A stretch of 64,000 nucleotides of DNA from Cavenderia fasciculata (GCF_000203815.1 NW_004457644.1:434001-498000), one strand, 5' to 3'; positions 45,301-58,770 are shown, counted from the stretch's first letter. A program made the numbers and translations. The notes: generated from the sequence alone by a model not told the origin.

Positions 45301-45960
45301 CTGTAGATATTGGTATAGAGATGTGTGACGGTACCTGCCAATATACCAGTTGTATCAGCCAATGTATAAGAGGTTGGTAGGACACCAGTGCTCGTTGCAT
45401 TATTCAACCTTACCAAAAACGATGATTCACCTAAACGACCATTCGTGCCAAACAACGAATCGGGACGACTCACATTCCAGAAAGGTGCAACGGCACACGA
45501 ACAACTAGGTGTGTATGTAAACTGTGTACCCACCGAATTGGTGACTATTAGACGCACTTGTGTACTCGTCGTAGTGTCCACATACATCACTTTGTGCACA
45601 GACTTGGTGTCTTGGCGGCCAAAATAGACCGTCGAATTGATCGAGTTGGTTGGCACGGTATCTTGACGTGCAATCGACACGATATCAAAATTATCAGATA
45701 TCAATAAATAAAAGGTGTACACACATTTACTATCCTTATTTAAATAGATATTATTACTTGATGCAACTGATAAATCACTCACTGTTATTGAATTAACAAA
45801 GTTATCTATTTTTTTCAAAAACAATATAATATATTAGTTAACTTCATTTTTTAAATCTTTGTTTGTATGTTTAACATGTTTAAGACATACGTTGAAATAA
45901 TATTATTACAAGGAAGGTGAAGATGAAAGTGGTCGACACCACCAATGCACTTTGTCTCAT
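42360..45960 (-). CDS. Large GPI-anchored cell-surface glycoprotein
   Basis: Two exons, 45891-45960 and 42360-45805, give 1171 residues. The small first exon supplies the signal peptide (MRQSALVVSTTFIFTFLVII); the CAAC|GTATGT donor and AAATAG acceptor keep frame. The ectodomain is beta-rich with repeated immunoglobulin-like blocks (for example SITPVVSITNPGG, YGFEFNITERLNGFKQAIVHV, NNITLTGYKFGNIPENIRVEM, the last like an IPT/TIG strand pattern). A Thr/Ser mucin-like stalk and a hydrophobic C-terminus (SAAAAAVTTVFLFLFHLYFL) indicate a GPI anchor. Many N-glycosylation sites are present. The organisation resembles large dictyostelid surface proteins such as the ComC/TIG-type families; exact family and ligand are unknown. 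No EGF repeats are seen. Confidence 0.88.
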
Positions 45961-46123
45961 TGTTTGAAATGAAAACAATGGGTGATTTGAAGATATCTAG
46001 TTATAATAATAACCAAACCAAAAGGTCGATGAGATAGATAGATAGTATGTGTATTATATGAAGATAAAGTTCCGAATGATGATTGCCTTGATCATCAATC
46101 AAATCCAACCAACCCCACCCATC

Positions 46124-46148
46124 AAATTAAATATCTGATATTTAATTT
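46124..46148. repeat. Perfect 25-nt AT palindrome
   Basis: AAATTAAATATC (46124-46135), a single T, then GATATTTAATTT (46137-46148) are perfect reverse complements. It lies about 165 bp upstream of the start codon of the GPI-anchored protein gene. Confidence 0.85.
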
Positions 46149-46187
46149 AGGGGGGGCTCTCAAAGTATTTTTAAGGCATCTGTTTTG

Positions 46188-46220
46188 ATCCTACCCATTT
46201 TGAGACATTGTGGGTAGGAT
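46188..46220. repeat. Perfect 10-bp GC-containing hairpin
   Basis: ATCCTACCCA (46188-46197) and TGGGTAGGAT (46211-46220) are perfect reverse complements around a 13-nt loop. No T run follows directly on either strand, so it is not a simple terminator. It lies 40 bp from the AT palindrome, upstream of the GPI-anchored protein gene. Confidence 0.85.
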
Positions 46221-47032
46221 GAGACCTTGTTGAAGAGAGTAATTGCCGAAACAGGTGACATTCATAAAACGAAGGTGTTGTATTGTCAAGATTGATAGAT
46301 TAATTTGAATGATGATGATTATTATTATTATTAATTAGTTGTTGTATATATATAATACAGATAAATCTAACAAAATATTTAAAAGTAAGAAGTAGGGTTG
46401 GGGGTTTGGGTGTTGCAATATGAAGAGAAGAGGATGGAGTGTTATAGGGTAGTAGGGTAGTAGTTGGAGGGCTGGTGCCTTGTTGATGACCCGTCTATCG
46501 ATCAATTATTAAATATATTGAACCATTCACACACAACTGTGCGCGCTTACAGAGATCAACACAATGTCTGATTTTCAAAGTAAAAATTAGAATTATAATA
46601 ACAACGTACAATAATATCGTTAAATTCAAATATTATTATTATGGTTGGATGAAACATTGATTGAGAAGATCAAACCAAACCAAGAATGTAGAGAATATAG
46701 GCAATCAATCAACAAACAAACAAACAAACACTACTAAATTAATTTACAAACAATACACTATTTTCTATTTAAACAACCACTGTTTGCATGTGATCAACAC
46801 CCTCTTCCTTCCTCCTACCACCATCCTCTTCTATTGTCAACAAACAAAAGTATTTCATCAGTAGAGTATTGTGGAGCTGAGTAGACTCAATGCAAGTCAT
46901 TTGTTAAAAGTCATTTAATTTGAATCAGACCCAACATTATTTATTCACAGAACAGAAAGATAAAGATAGATAGATAGAAAAGACAATAGATAAATAGAAA
47001 AGAAACATAATTAGTTTAGAAATGTAGGTGTC

Positions 47033-47067
<35 letters not shown>

Positions 47068-49069
47068 ATTAATTAATTGTCACGTGATAATACAATACGA
47101 TGGATATGATGTTCACTTGCAACAATGAAAAAAACAAAGATTGGGGAACGAGTAATTGATTGATCATCATCATCATCATCATCATCATGGGGAAAGAAAG
47201 ATTTATTGATTACTGGAAGGATTCATAGTATTTTCGATAACTTTGAAAGCCATCCATCTATCCATCCAAGTATACAGATAAAATCATTTATTTATAAAAC
47301 ATGTGTAGTATATTTATTTATATATTTATATATACACACACATATGATCTATATCTGTTGTATCAAACCCCTACCCCCACCCCTACCCCCACCTACCACC
47401 CAATCATGATGAACGACGTAAATCAAAATAGAAAGAGTCATGGGGTGGAAAGGAGTGTTTGGATAATAATTTTTGGAAATATGTTTAATGTCAATCAAAG
47501 TGACAGAATATAGCAGCATATACACAACATACACACAGCACATAGTAAAAAAAAGAAAAAAAGAAAGTAGTGTGTAGAACAGCAGCAGTAGCAGCTGTGG
47601 CGGTATCATGGATGGGTTTGGTTATTTACCAACAACAACAACAACTCTCTATAGTAGTAAACAAGCAAAAATCAAAACTTAAGAGTAGGTGGTGGTGGTG
47701 AAGGTGACAAACAAAGTATCATTGAAAATGAATTCCCACCTACCTCCAAAGTATAATACTACTCTCTCTCAATCCAACAAAAATTCATCAATTACTATTA
47801 TTACGATTTATTATTATTATTATTATCATCAATATTCAAGCGATATATAATAACAATCCAACAACAAGTTGGGTATATAGATAGATAGATAGATAGTTTT
47901 CAATAATCCATCAATATATATTTATATCTAGAGTTGGTTGGATAATCTTATAAAGTAAAGTTCATGACACTCATCATCATGTAATCCATCGTCATCCATC
48001 CAAATCAAATCAAATCAAATCAATCAATTACTATCAGATAGTTTGTAAAAATAGATGGATGGAGAGAGAGAGAGAGGGAGAAAGATAAAACTATAGTTAC
48101 AACAACAACAACAACAATACATTTATTATTGGAGCTAGTGGATTACCATTTTAAAATGAATTAATGGATTGGATACTTTTGTTTGTAATCGCGTGTGGTT
48201 GTGGGAAGGAAGGGGTGGGGAGGGTGGACAAGTGTTATATCAATCAGTCACTCAACCCAACCCAACCCAATCCTGCCTGTATAATATTATATTTGTTTTT
48301 GGTGACTAATTTTGGATAAATCCAGTCAGTCACTTATCATCGTTTAATGTGTATTGTTAGCAATAGCAAAAACAGACAGACAGACAGACAAACATCAACG
48401 ATAGCCAATCAACCAATCAGATGGATGACTGACCATTTTATTGTTAGAAGGTGTATGGTTGAATTTGGACCTTACCTTATTGTTGTTGTTGTATGAATAC
48501 ATAAAGGTAGTTTTCTATTTACGGTCTGATTTTGGATTGGTGGATACATGGTATACACACTCACTCACTCACTCACCGACACCCTAACCCTACCCACTTT
48601 ATATAATTATAAATCTCTTCTTCTCTTTGTTTGTCTGTATTCCGTTTTCACTAACTCACTCATCGATCGATTGATTATTAATATTAATATTATTAATATA
48701 TTGACCGTATTTATTTATTTATTGATTGATTGATTGTATGTCATACTGCATATACATACATACATACATAGTACTGTACTCTCAATCCTCTTTTCTTATC
48801 TATCCATCCATTCATTCATCCGTCCGTCCGTCCATCCATTCCATTATTTCACAGTCTGGTTTAATTAAATAAATATTAATATTTATTAATTAATTATTAT
48901 TATTAGGACTATAATAGTATTAGAAGAAGAAGCTGTTAATACTTCCAAAGAAGAAGAAGAAGAAGAAGGAGATATAGAGGACAACGACGATCAGACAGCT
49001 ACAAAATCATCACAACAACAACTAACAGCAGCAGTTGATCCAGAAAAAGATCGACCAACGACATCAAAA

Positions 49070-52002
49070 ATGGAAGGATTGATACAATGTAAAATGTGTA
49101 TGAAAGACACACCAAAGAGTTTAAAGAACTGTCAGCAATGTTCAAACGAGTTGGGTGAGAGATGTTGGCGATGCAACTATTTGTGCAAACCAAATTACAA
49201 GTATTGTTTCAAGTGTAATGTCAAACTCAACGATATCACTATCCCACCCTACGAATCCATTGCCCAAATACCTCCATTCAAAGGTGAGAAACGGGCTGTG
49301 TCTTCATCGTCATCATTCAAGACATCGTCGTCACAACCAACCTATGTGAGTGCCGTGACACCTAGCCGTTCGTTTGAAAATTCACCGGTAGCGTCGAGTG
49401 CGTCGTCTGGCGTTAGCATGACATCTATCCCTCCGATACGATCGATTATTGAGAGTATAAATACACGTAATCAAGGTAGCTCAGTTACAACTATTATAAA
49501 GATTAGAAGAGAACGTGATGGTGCATCCAATGCAGCACTTGGAAAAGGGAAACCATATGCAACACTCAAACGTGAAAAGTCTACCCCTACCTCTACAACA
49601 ACATTAATGTCACCTTCCAAAGAGACATCAACATCAACACCAACACCAACAACCACAAGTGAATCACTCAATACTACACCAAATAACAAAGACCGATCAT
49701 TTGAGCTTGCATCACCTCCATCCTCATCCATTTCATCATCTCCATCATCTTCATCAGAATCCATTATTATATCAATCTCTCCACCTCCCAATCATCCCAT
49801 TGCAATTGTTTCTCCCAACAACAATAACAACAACAATAATAATAATAATATAGCTAAACCAACAACTCCATCACAGTCACAGTCAATATTGACCAATATA
49901 GATAATAGTCGTACGACAGGTTCTTCTGTGGTTTGTTCACCAGTCCTTTCATTTGGGGAGCAGGAATCAACGTCATTGCAATCGACACCGAGGGGAGAAC
50001 TAGTCGCCGACTGCTTGGAGGATGAACAACAACGAGATGGCGCGACACCGTTATTGATGCCAAGTGACAGTCTCGAGACAATATCAACACCCAAACGCAA
50101 ATCATATGGCGGAGAGGTATCAATAGAGTCATCAACATCTCTTTCCAGCTCGCATTTAATGTTTGATGAGATTATCGATGCTTTCCCAACCCCTCCAACT
50201 GCATGTTCACCGCCATCTACCACTTCTACCTCCAACAAACATAATTCTAGTGGTACTAATGCACACCATCATCATCACGGTCATCACCACCATAATAATA
50301 ATCATCATCATCATCACAACCATCACCATCACAGTGGTGGTGGTAAAGGTGTACCAGCTGCCACATCTACGACAACCTCTACTACGACTACAACTACTAC
50401 TACAAATACCACTACTTTAACTACACCCAACACTGCAGCAGCTCAACAACAATCATCATCATCATCTGTTTCATCGTCACCATTGTCACAATCTAATGGA
50501 CATTTACCAGTTTTGCTAACAGTCAATACTGCACAACAACAAGCGGCCAGTCACCACCACCGACGTGGAAGTAGTACGACCAGCGGCGAGATTATACTAT
50601 CACCCAAGTCAAGTGGCAAGACAGACCATCGCACCAATCTAATCAAAGAGATTGTATCGACCGAGTATGACTATATCAACGATCTAGATACCATCTTACA
50701 AGTGTTTTATAAACCTCTTCGTGACGAACTCAAACTTATCTCCAACGAAGAGTGTGCAAGTGTTTTCTCAAACATTGAGCAAATCCATCAAATCAACAAA
50801 GAATTGTATGAAAAGTTAACTCACAACAATCAATCTTCATCAATTGGTGAGGTTTTTTCTTTAATGGTAAATTACAAAAAAAGAAAAAGAATAATTAAAA
50901 TGTTACAACTAAATTAATATAATTATTTCTATTCTATATTTATAGTCAAATTCTTTAGATGTATATTCTGTATATTGTAACTACCATCAAAAATCATTAG
51001 AAAGTTTAAATAGTCTATTAAAATTACCACAAGTTGAAAGCTTTTTTAACGTATGTAAATTAGAGATGTACATATGTTGTTGATTGACAATATGTATTTA
51101 TTAATATTATTTTGTTTTGTTTTGTTTTGATTTTAGGATATATATTCAAAACCAGAATTAAGAGGAATGAATTTACATTCATTTTTAATTAAACCAGTGC
51201 AAAGAATTTGTAAATATCCATTATTATTAAGAGAACTATTAAAAGCAACGCCAAGTGATCATTGTGATCATTCACATTTATTGTCGGCGGTTTCACAAAT
51301 CGAACAAATTGTTAATACCATCAACAAGGAAAAAATGGAAATGGAAACTTGGCAACGAACAATGCAAATTATACAATCTTTAAAAGGTTCAGAGGTATGA
51401 AAGAATATAATATCAATATAATATAATATTATATAAATATGTATGTATTAATATTTATTTTTATTATTTAGAATTTACAATTATCAAAAAGACAATTAAT
51501 ATCAGAAGGAAATATACAATTGATTGAAGGATATAATGAAAATATATCATTGTTTGATACCAAGAAATCGACGATCAAATATAAAAAAGGATTCTACTTT
51601 TTATTTGATGATCTATTTCTTTTCACCAAACAAAAGAATAGTACTAATTTCAAGTTGGTCATGGGAATACCACTCGATACTATTCTAGTACATAGTGTGG
51701 CTGCTACGGCCGACAAACATCTGATCAGTTTGGTAGAGATTGGTATCGGAGGTAAACGATGGACTTTTCTACCACCGTCCAAGGCCATCTGCCAAACACT
51801 ACTCATCACCGTTCAGAAACTAATCGAAAAGAGTTGGGAATGCAGAGTATCCAATCCAATCGACAGCAGCGATCGTGCTGCCAGAGACTTGTTGTCTCCC
51901 ACTTCTTCACCGGCCAACAATAGTACTCATTCTCCAAATATTCAAAAGAAAAAATTAACCCACAGGCTTGTTAAAAGTTTAGTTAATATTAAAAGTATGT
52001 AA
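49070..52002 (+). CDS. RhoGEF (DH-PH) with N-terminal double zinc ribbon
   Basis: Four exons from the first ATG fit: 49070-50866, 50946-51050, 51137-51394 and 51472-52002, giving 896 residues. Residues 5-50 hold four CxxC-type pairs (CKMC, CQQC, CWRCNYLC, CFKC), a double zinc ribbon. A long Ser/Thr/Pro/His-rich linker follows. The DH domain starts near residue 522 (LIKEIVSTEYDYINDLDTIL) and includes FLIKPVQRICKYPLLLRELL, the signature CR3 helix. A PH domain follows (YKKGFYFLFDDLFLFTK, then WTFLPPSKAIC). It should load GTP on Rho/Rac GTPases. An in-frame acidic stretch without a Met (48908-49069) follows a splice acceptor at 48906, so a longer N-terminus encoded by an upstream exon is possible. 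Confidence 0.93.
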
Positions 52003-55000
52003 AAAAAAAAAGAATATAAAAAGAATCAAACTTTATATCATTTCTAGAGATATTAATCAAAGATCTTTTTTATTATTTATAGTTTAAAAATATATACACT
52101 CTACTCACTTTTCAAGGTTAAGAAATTTATTATTTATATTATTTATTAAGTTATTTAATTACAGGTTTTTTTTTCCCCATCCATCCATCCATCCATCCAT
52201 ACCTAATAAACACAAACATTAATTCCATGAAGTGTAGGTTTAATTCCTTACTTCTTTTATTCAAATGTAAAACTATTTACAAGTCTGACAGACATCTTCA
52301 ATGAACACTAATGGTACAACCATTTTATTATTCATTGATTTATAATTATTATTATTTATAAATAATATTTATTCAAAATTAAAAATCATTTGATAAGAAA
52401 TTTAGTATTGCAGTTAGAAAATGATCACAGTTCAAAGATAAAGATTACTCAACATGTTTATGATAAAAATCTGTTGGAATAATAGACCTAGCTAGCAAAA
52501 TGTCTATATTGTTGTTGGTGGTTACAAATGCTAATATAGATTGCAATCTTAAGAGAAAACAAGATAGCGTCATTGGATCAACTACCTACTCACCTCAAGA
52601 TCACAGTCTATAGGGGGGAGAGAGTCAAATTTATCCTAAAATGGTTAAAATCAGTTAAACACAATGCACACACACACACAGACACACTGTTTTCACCACC
52701 AAAAGTGGTGATCATCTATCGATCATCTAAAATCACTACCATGTTAATAACACCAAGTAAGAAAAAGAAGATGGTACCATGCATGCAATCGTGTACTAAT
52801 GTTTAATTTGTTTTGTTTTTTTTAGTAAAGGAACAAGAGAGGAGGAGTAGAGTATGTATGTATATATGGATGGATGACCAGGTAGCTAGCTAGCAAGCTA
52901 GTTGGTAGAGTAACAATTAATTAATTATGGAGGATTACTTTCTAGTAGATGGAATGTTAAATGATGTTGATGATGATGATGGTGGTAAATATTACAGTAC
53001 TCGTGCTACTACTTACTTGTTACTAGGGAAACAAACATATAGCTTGTGATAACCCACCCAACAACAAAATCAACCCGCAGTAGCAGAAAGCAATTATGTA
53101 TCTTTTGGTACCAGTAAGCCAGCCATCCAAAGTCAGACCACCAGTCGACATATTACATATCCGTCATGATGCTGTGATTGTCGCAAAATGGTTTGGTTGA
53201 GTGACTGATATCAATTAATAGACTTGCTGCACAAATCTGGTAAATATCAATTCAATATATATGCCCATCATTCACTTTTGTCACACACAAAAATACTAAT
53301 AACAATAACATCAAAAAAATAATAATATTATTAAAATTGTACGAATAATATTTAAAATATTAGAATATCATTATTATTATTATTATCACAAGGATGATGA
53401 TGATGAGAGGATGAGGAGAAGTGGAACCACATCAGTATCATCATCATCATATAAAAGATAGCTAGATGGGATGGGTGATAATCCATACATATAATTACTT
53501 TTCTATACTCCTACCTACTCACTCTACTCTACTCTCTGTGTATGACCTGAAAATTGATTGTTGTTTGTTTGATCAAATACATGGAAAAAACAGGAAAAAA
53601 ATTATTAAAATAATATTATCCTTATCCTCTTCATACTTTACACTTTTGTTGTTGTTCTTGTCTTGTCTCTCTCTCTTTTGTCGTCCACCTTTTTTTTTAA
53701 TTGGATCCAATAAAAGGATTATTAATATTACTAATAATTTTAATCTTTAAACAACAACAACAACAAATAATATGAATGTCAATTGGATGTTGCTCATCTT
53801 GGACTAGCTGCTATCCATCCGGATTGATTTTAATAATCCCAATCAATCAATCAAATATTCAGACATCCATACATCCATACATCAATATCCATCAATCAAT
53901 ATTTTCAGCCAGTCAGACAATCAATCAAACATTTTCAGTCAATCAACAAATCCAATCAATTTTTTTTGTTGTTGTTGTTTTTGGATTGGCGCCGACCATA
54001 TTTAATTAATTTATTTGCTTTTGTTGCCACCTCACCTGGACTACTACTCTCTAGAGTATTAATCACACCCCACCATCACCCACCACCACCACAGCATCAT
54101 CCTCAATCCCTGGTAGCATAGTAGACAACAACTACAATCAATCTTTTAAATAGTTTTTGATTTTAATAACAATAATAATATAACAAGAATAATAATAATA
54201 ATAATAATAATTTTAAATTGCTGGATTATTCCAGCAGTAGCAATAACAACTCAAATAGATAGATAGATAGCCTGTCCTCACCTACTACTACTCCTCCTCC
54301 TCTTCATCACATCAATCAGTTAACTGCCATCCAAAGATATACTGGCATCACCATCTTTACCAAATTTAATTTTGGACAGTGTACCAGCAAACAATAACAG
54401 TATAAGCAGTAGCAGGAACATATATACCAAGTCAACAAAAACAAGGTTATCGAACCTGACTGATATTTTTAAACTGGAACAAAAAAAAAGGTGCAGAACT
54501 GAAGGATTAATAGAATAACTGCACAGTATACTCCTCCTACTCTTAATCCTATCAAAATTATTATTATTCTATCTATCTCTTTATATTACTTTGAAACCAA
54601 TAACAACAACAACAATCAAACAAACAATAATATAATAACAACAATATTTTTTATTGTTTCATTTTCCAAAACAATATATCTTTTTTTAGATTTAATATTT
54701 TTGTCCTCTCCCGTTCTAAACCATCATCACTATTATCACCCTACCCACAAACACACACCGCTCCAGTCCAAACATTTTTGGTGGTGACTGAATTGACTGC
54801 CCGATTGTGTTGATTGATTGATTGATTGATTGATCACACTACCTCCCCAATCAACACAAAATTATATTTATATTTATATTTATCGTGCCGTTCCGTTTTA
54901 CAACTGTAGAGTAATATTGACAACAATAATAATAATAATAGTAGTAATAATAATAATTGGTTAACAATACACTATTTATATTTTTGTCTCTTCTTTTTCA

Positions 55001-55230
55001 ATAGAATAATAATTATTGGAGCTGCATACAACACCTGCAACCCTTCACTTTTAAACTAATATTACTTTTTATTCTATAAATATTATTTGTCCCTCCCATT
55101 TCCATCTGATTAATATTTCTATTTTGTCTGTCCCCCTTCCTTCCAACAAACAAAATAACCAACGAACCAATATATTAAATAATATATAAACACAATAGCC
55201 ATACCAAAATTATCAAATAATAATAACAAT
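52003..55230. promoter_or_regulatory. 3.2 kb gene-free region upstream of the glycosyltransferase gene
   Basis: The left 100 bp are the RhoGEF 3' flank. The remainder shows simple repeats (CCAT near 52175-52200, ACAC near 52665-52685, ATG near 52960-52982, CAATCAAT near 53840-53950, GATT near 54810-54835) and no supported coding region. Short frames at 52573-52806 and 53466-53750 have no family resemblance. Confidence 0.5.
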
Positions 55231-57300
55231 ATGAAGATTGTGTTCTATGCCATAGGATCCCGTGGAGATGTACAACCATCTTGTGTTCTTGGTAAATATG
55301 CAGCCACCATCACCATCACCACATCTTACCTCTCTCACTCTTTATTTCACTGTTGACATTTATAGAGTGAGTGAGGAATCGGATCAAATGCGTATAGTCA
55401 GTCCCTAACTGCTGCAAGTACTGTTTTTTGGGTATGTGGGTAGAGTCTGGATGAAATCAAAAGGACACCCCCTTTCCAACTACCACTACCACTACCACAA
55501 CCAAAAACAGTGTCCACTGCGCAGAACCCGACCGATCTTTCGATCAGATGATAGATTGATAAATATAATTCCTCCATTTCCAAAATATAGACTAAAATTA
55601 TTAACTTATTTTACTTTTCCTTTTCTTCTTCTATCTCTCTTTCTCTTCCTCCCCGCTGTATATCTGATCTATATTTTTGGTGTCTATTCCTTTTTATTGG
55701 AACATTCCTTTCAACTGCAAATGCTAATTTTTTGTGAACAATCAATGACTACCACCAACTAGCATCCGAATTAAAACAAAGAGGGCATAGTGTGAGAATA
55801 GTGACCGAGGAAAGATTGAAATATTTGGTAGACCAATTTGAAGGATTGGAATTTTGGCCGGTTCAAGGTGATGGCTGCAAACCACTATTTGATTGTCAAA
55901 TGCAGTCGATGCTCAACGATGATGTGAACCGTAACCTGGAATATGTATATAACGAACGCAAGATACTGGATCTATGCACACCGGGAAGACTACAAACATT
56001 CTACGATGCATCGACCGATGTCGATATGATCGTTCCATCGGCACTCACAATTACCGAAGCTGTATGCGTGCATGACAAGCTTGGCATCCCCTATGTCCCC
56101 CTCCTCCTCCTTCCCACCCTTCCAACCGGATCATTTCCCCATATACTATTCTCTCATCATAGCTATTACTTTAAATTCCTAAACAAATTAACTTACAAAT
56201 TAACTCATAATTATTTAATTAAAAAGTATGTCTTTTACTAAATATAATGTAATGTAAAAATAAGTATATTAATATAATATAATGAATAATGAATAATGAA
56301 TATTTCAATCAACTTTATATTAATTACAATTATTTGTATTTTTCTTTCTTTTCTTTCTTTTCTTTTTAGTGAAGTTGAAAGAGTTGAAAAATGGAGAGCA
56401 AATGAATTAAAACTTGGCACTTTGAAAGATCCATTTAGGTTCATGTCTGAACAAAATCAAAATGTGATACTTGCCTTTTCAGAGAGACTGTTGCCCGGTG
56501 ACAAGGTGCCAAGTGACTACTTTAGCAAATGGCATCTGACAGGCTTTTTGTTCCCCAAGCCCAACGTGTTCAAGGTGCCCGACAAGATCCTGAGGTTCCT
56601 AGACAATGGCAAGAAGCAGCCGATTGTGTTTAGTCTGGGGAGCATGCCCACGCCAAACCCACTCAACATCTACACGACACTCAGATCGGTGGTGCGCAAG
56701 TTGTCGACGCAAGTCATCATCATCAAGGGCTGGACAGTGTTTGACGACATGCAAGACGACGAATCATGTATATTTGTAGATGCCATCGACCACAATTGGC
56801 TATTCAAGCAATGTAGTTGCATCATCCACCACGGAGGTGTAGGAACGACTGCTGCCGCCTGGAAATCGGGTACACCAAGTCTGGTGACATGGATGTACTT
56901 TGACCAACCATTCTGGGGCAAACGAACCACTGAAATCGGGTGTGGCAAGTCTCTTCGTCTCCAATCAATCAACGAAACCAACCTTTACAACTCTTTGAAG
57001 GAGATCCTTCAGAATCCATCCTACAAGGCTAGAGCTATGGAGGTGGCTCATGAAACCAACAAAACCGATGGTGCTGCTCAAGCTGCAAACATTATCGAAC
57101 AATCTTTTCAACAATATCAACAACATCAACATTTACAATCTGATTGTTCAACTACCTCTAAAATGAATGATGATAATAATATTAATAATAATAATATGCA
57201 TCTACTTGTTGGTGATAGTAATATAAATAATAATACACTTCAATTGAGTAAATCTGTAACAACTTTAATATCATCATCTCCGGTTGATTCTCCAACCTAA
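55231..57300 (+). CDS. GT1-family glycosyltransferase, sterol glucosyltransferase-like
   Basis: Three exons, 55231-55291, 55763-56225 and 56370-57300, give 484 residues. The N-terminal GSRGDVQP loop (residues 9-16) and the C-terminal nucleotide-sugar motif HHGGVGTTAAAWKSGTPS with FDQPFWGKR (about residues 328-356) match UDP-glucose:sterol glucosyltransferases (UGT51/UGT80) and bacterial relatives. The catalytic core is complete, but the GRAM/PH membrane-binding regions of fungal enzymes are absent, so it is the short form. The C-terminal 60 residues are Gln/Asn-rich and dispensable-looking. The 61-nt first exon is needed for the GSRGD loop. Its following intron is about 471 nt, several times longer than others here. 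The substrate (sterol or another lipid) is inferred from the family. Confidence 0.9.
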
Positions 57301-57467
57301 CAAACATATATATACATACATACATACATATAGAATACCTTTTACCTTTAAATAAATTAACTTTAAAGAATGACCTTGCAATCATGTTTTTTCAAAGATT
57401 AGTTGCAGTGAACTCTCAGCCGTTATTTTTTATAAGTATTAAACACGTATACTAAGAATCAAATCAG

Positions 57468-58770
57468 ATGATTAAAAGTATACTAAATCAAAGATTATAC
57501 CAATCTTCAATTAGATTAAATCATCATTCATCGTTGTTGAACAATGTAAACAACATTAATCAATCATTATTTAATCATAAAGAATGTTATAATTATCATT
57601 CAACAACAAGTACGAGTAAATCAAATGTATCATCATCATTATTTAAATCTTCATCTTCTTCACCTTTATCTTTATTATCTTCATTAAGATTAAACAATAA
57701 CTTTGGTGGTTTATCTTCTAAAAGATGTTATTCAACTCAACCTTCATCTACAACTGCAACTACAACAACAACATCTCAACAACCAGAAGTTACAACTATT
57801 ACAATGGAACAATTGATGAGTATATTACCAAAAGATGACCCATCATTGATAGAGATTACTGGACTGCCATCATTGATAGAGGTGTGTTTGAATGCACTTC
57901 ATACATCGACAGGATTATCTTGGTTGGTGATTGTACCCGTATACACTCTATTGCTACGTAGTGCGTTGTTTCCATTTGCAATCAAACAACGTGTCAATGT
58001 AGCAAGAATCATGGAGATTAGACCACAACTAGATGAATTCAAAAGAATATCAAAAGAGAATCGAGCCAAAGGAATATCAAACTATGAAAACTCAAACAAG
58101 ATTACAGCGCTACTCAAAGAAAAGAAGTGTCATCCAGCACTTTCATACATATTTCCATTGGCCAACTTACCATTCTTTATATCTACCATTTTGGCTATTC
58201 GTGGTATGGCAGAGACATTCCCATCACTAAAGGATGCTGGTATGTTGTGGTTTACCGATCTCTCTATACCAGACTCTACCTATATCCTTCCAGTCACTTG
58301 TAGTGTCCTCTACCTCGCAATCAATGAATTATCGCTTGCCAAATCAGATTCTCTCATTCTTAAAACTTTATCATGGTTTGCACGTGCTCTATCAATTGCA
58401 ATCATTCCATTTAGTTATACTATTCCAAATGTATGTAGACCAAAAATACAAATATTCTAGAGTCTATTATTCATTCATTCTAATAATTATTATTATTATT
58501 ACTTTCTAGTTGGTATATTTCTATTGGATTCCATCAAGTCTCTTTACACTTGGACAATTATTTGTATTCAAGTCAGAGAGAATGTGTAAATTATTAAATG
58601 CTCCATACTTTGCAAGCATGGCTCCACCCATTCAACAAATTATTTATACTCCTCAAAGCCCTCCACCAAAGGCTTCTAGTATTACCATTGAATCAGATGT
58701 AAATAATATTCAACCAGGTCGAAATAGTCATATAGTCAAAGAGAAATTTGAGAGAAAGAAAAAGAAATAG
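57468..58770 (+). CDS. oxa1: Oxa1, mitochondrial inner-membrane insertase
   Basis: Two exons, 57468-58430 and 58510-58770, give 407 residues. The first 90 residues are Ser/Asn-rich and basic, with KRCYSTQ, typical of a mitochondrial presequence. The YidC/Oxa1 core follows: LIEVCLNALHTSTGLSWLVI, an arginine-bearing matrix loop (RVNVARIMEIRPQLDEF), LPFFISTILAIRGMAETFPS, GMLWFTDLSIPDSTYILPV and FYWIPSSLFTLGQLFVF. These agree block by block with human OXA1L (ALREMAN...[20 protein letters not shown]). It inserts mitochondrially encoded and some imported proteins into the inner membrane. The basic tail (KFERKKKK) could bind mitoribosomes, as in Oxa1. Cox18 is less likely given the strong Oxa1 match. 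Confidence 0.93.

Larger units (their letters stand above)
45961..49069. promoter_or_regulatory. 3.1 kb divergent spacer between surface protein and RhoGEF genes
   Basis: No supported gene is seen. It holds two perfect hairpins (46124-46148 and 46188-46220, listed separately), AAT runs (47038-47064), a CAT run (47166-47188), GATA repeats (47878-47897), CAAAT repeats (48001-48020), CATA repeats (48755-48770) and a 20-bp AT palindrome near 48870. The last 160 bp before 49070 are an open acidic frame that follows a TTATTAG acceptor and may be an extra RhoGEF exon. Confidence 0.5.

Noticed and set aside
52860-52960. TAGCTAGCAAGCTAGTTGGTAGAG, resembling a tRNA A box
   Set aside because: No T arm or acceptor stem could be found; it is a TAGC simple repeat.
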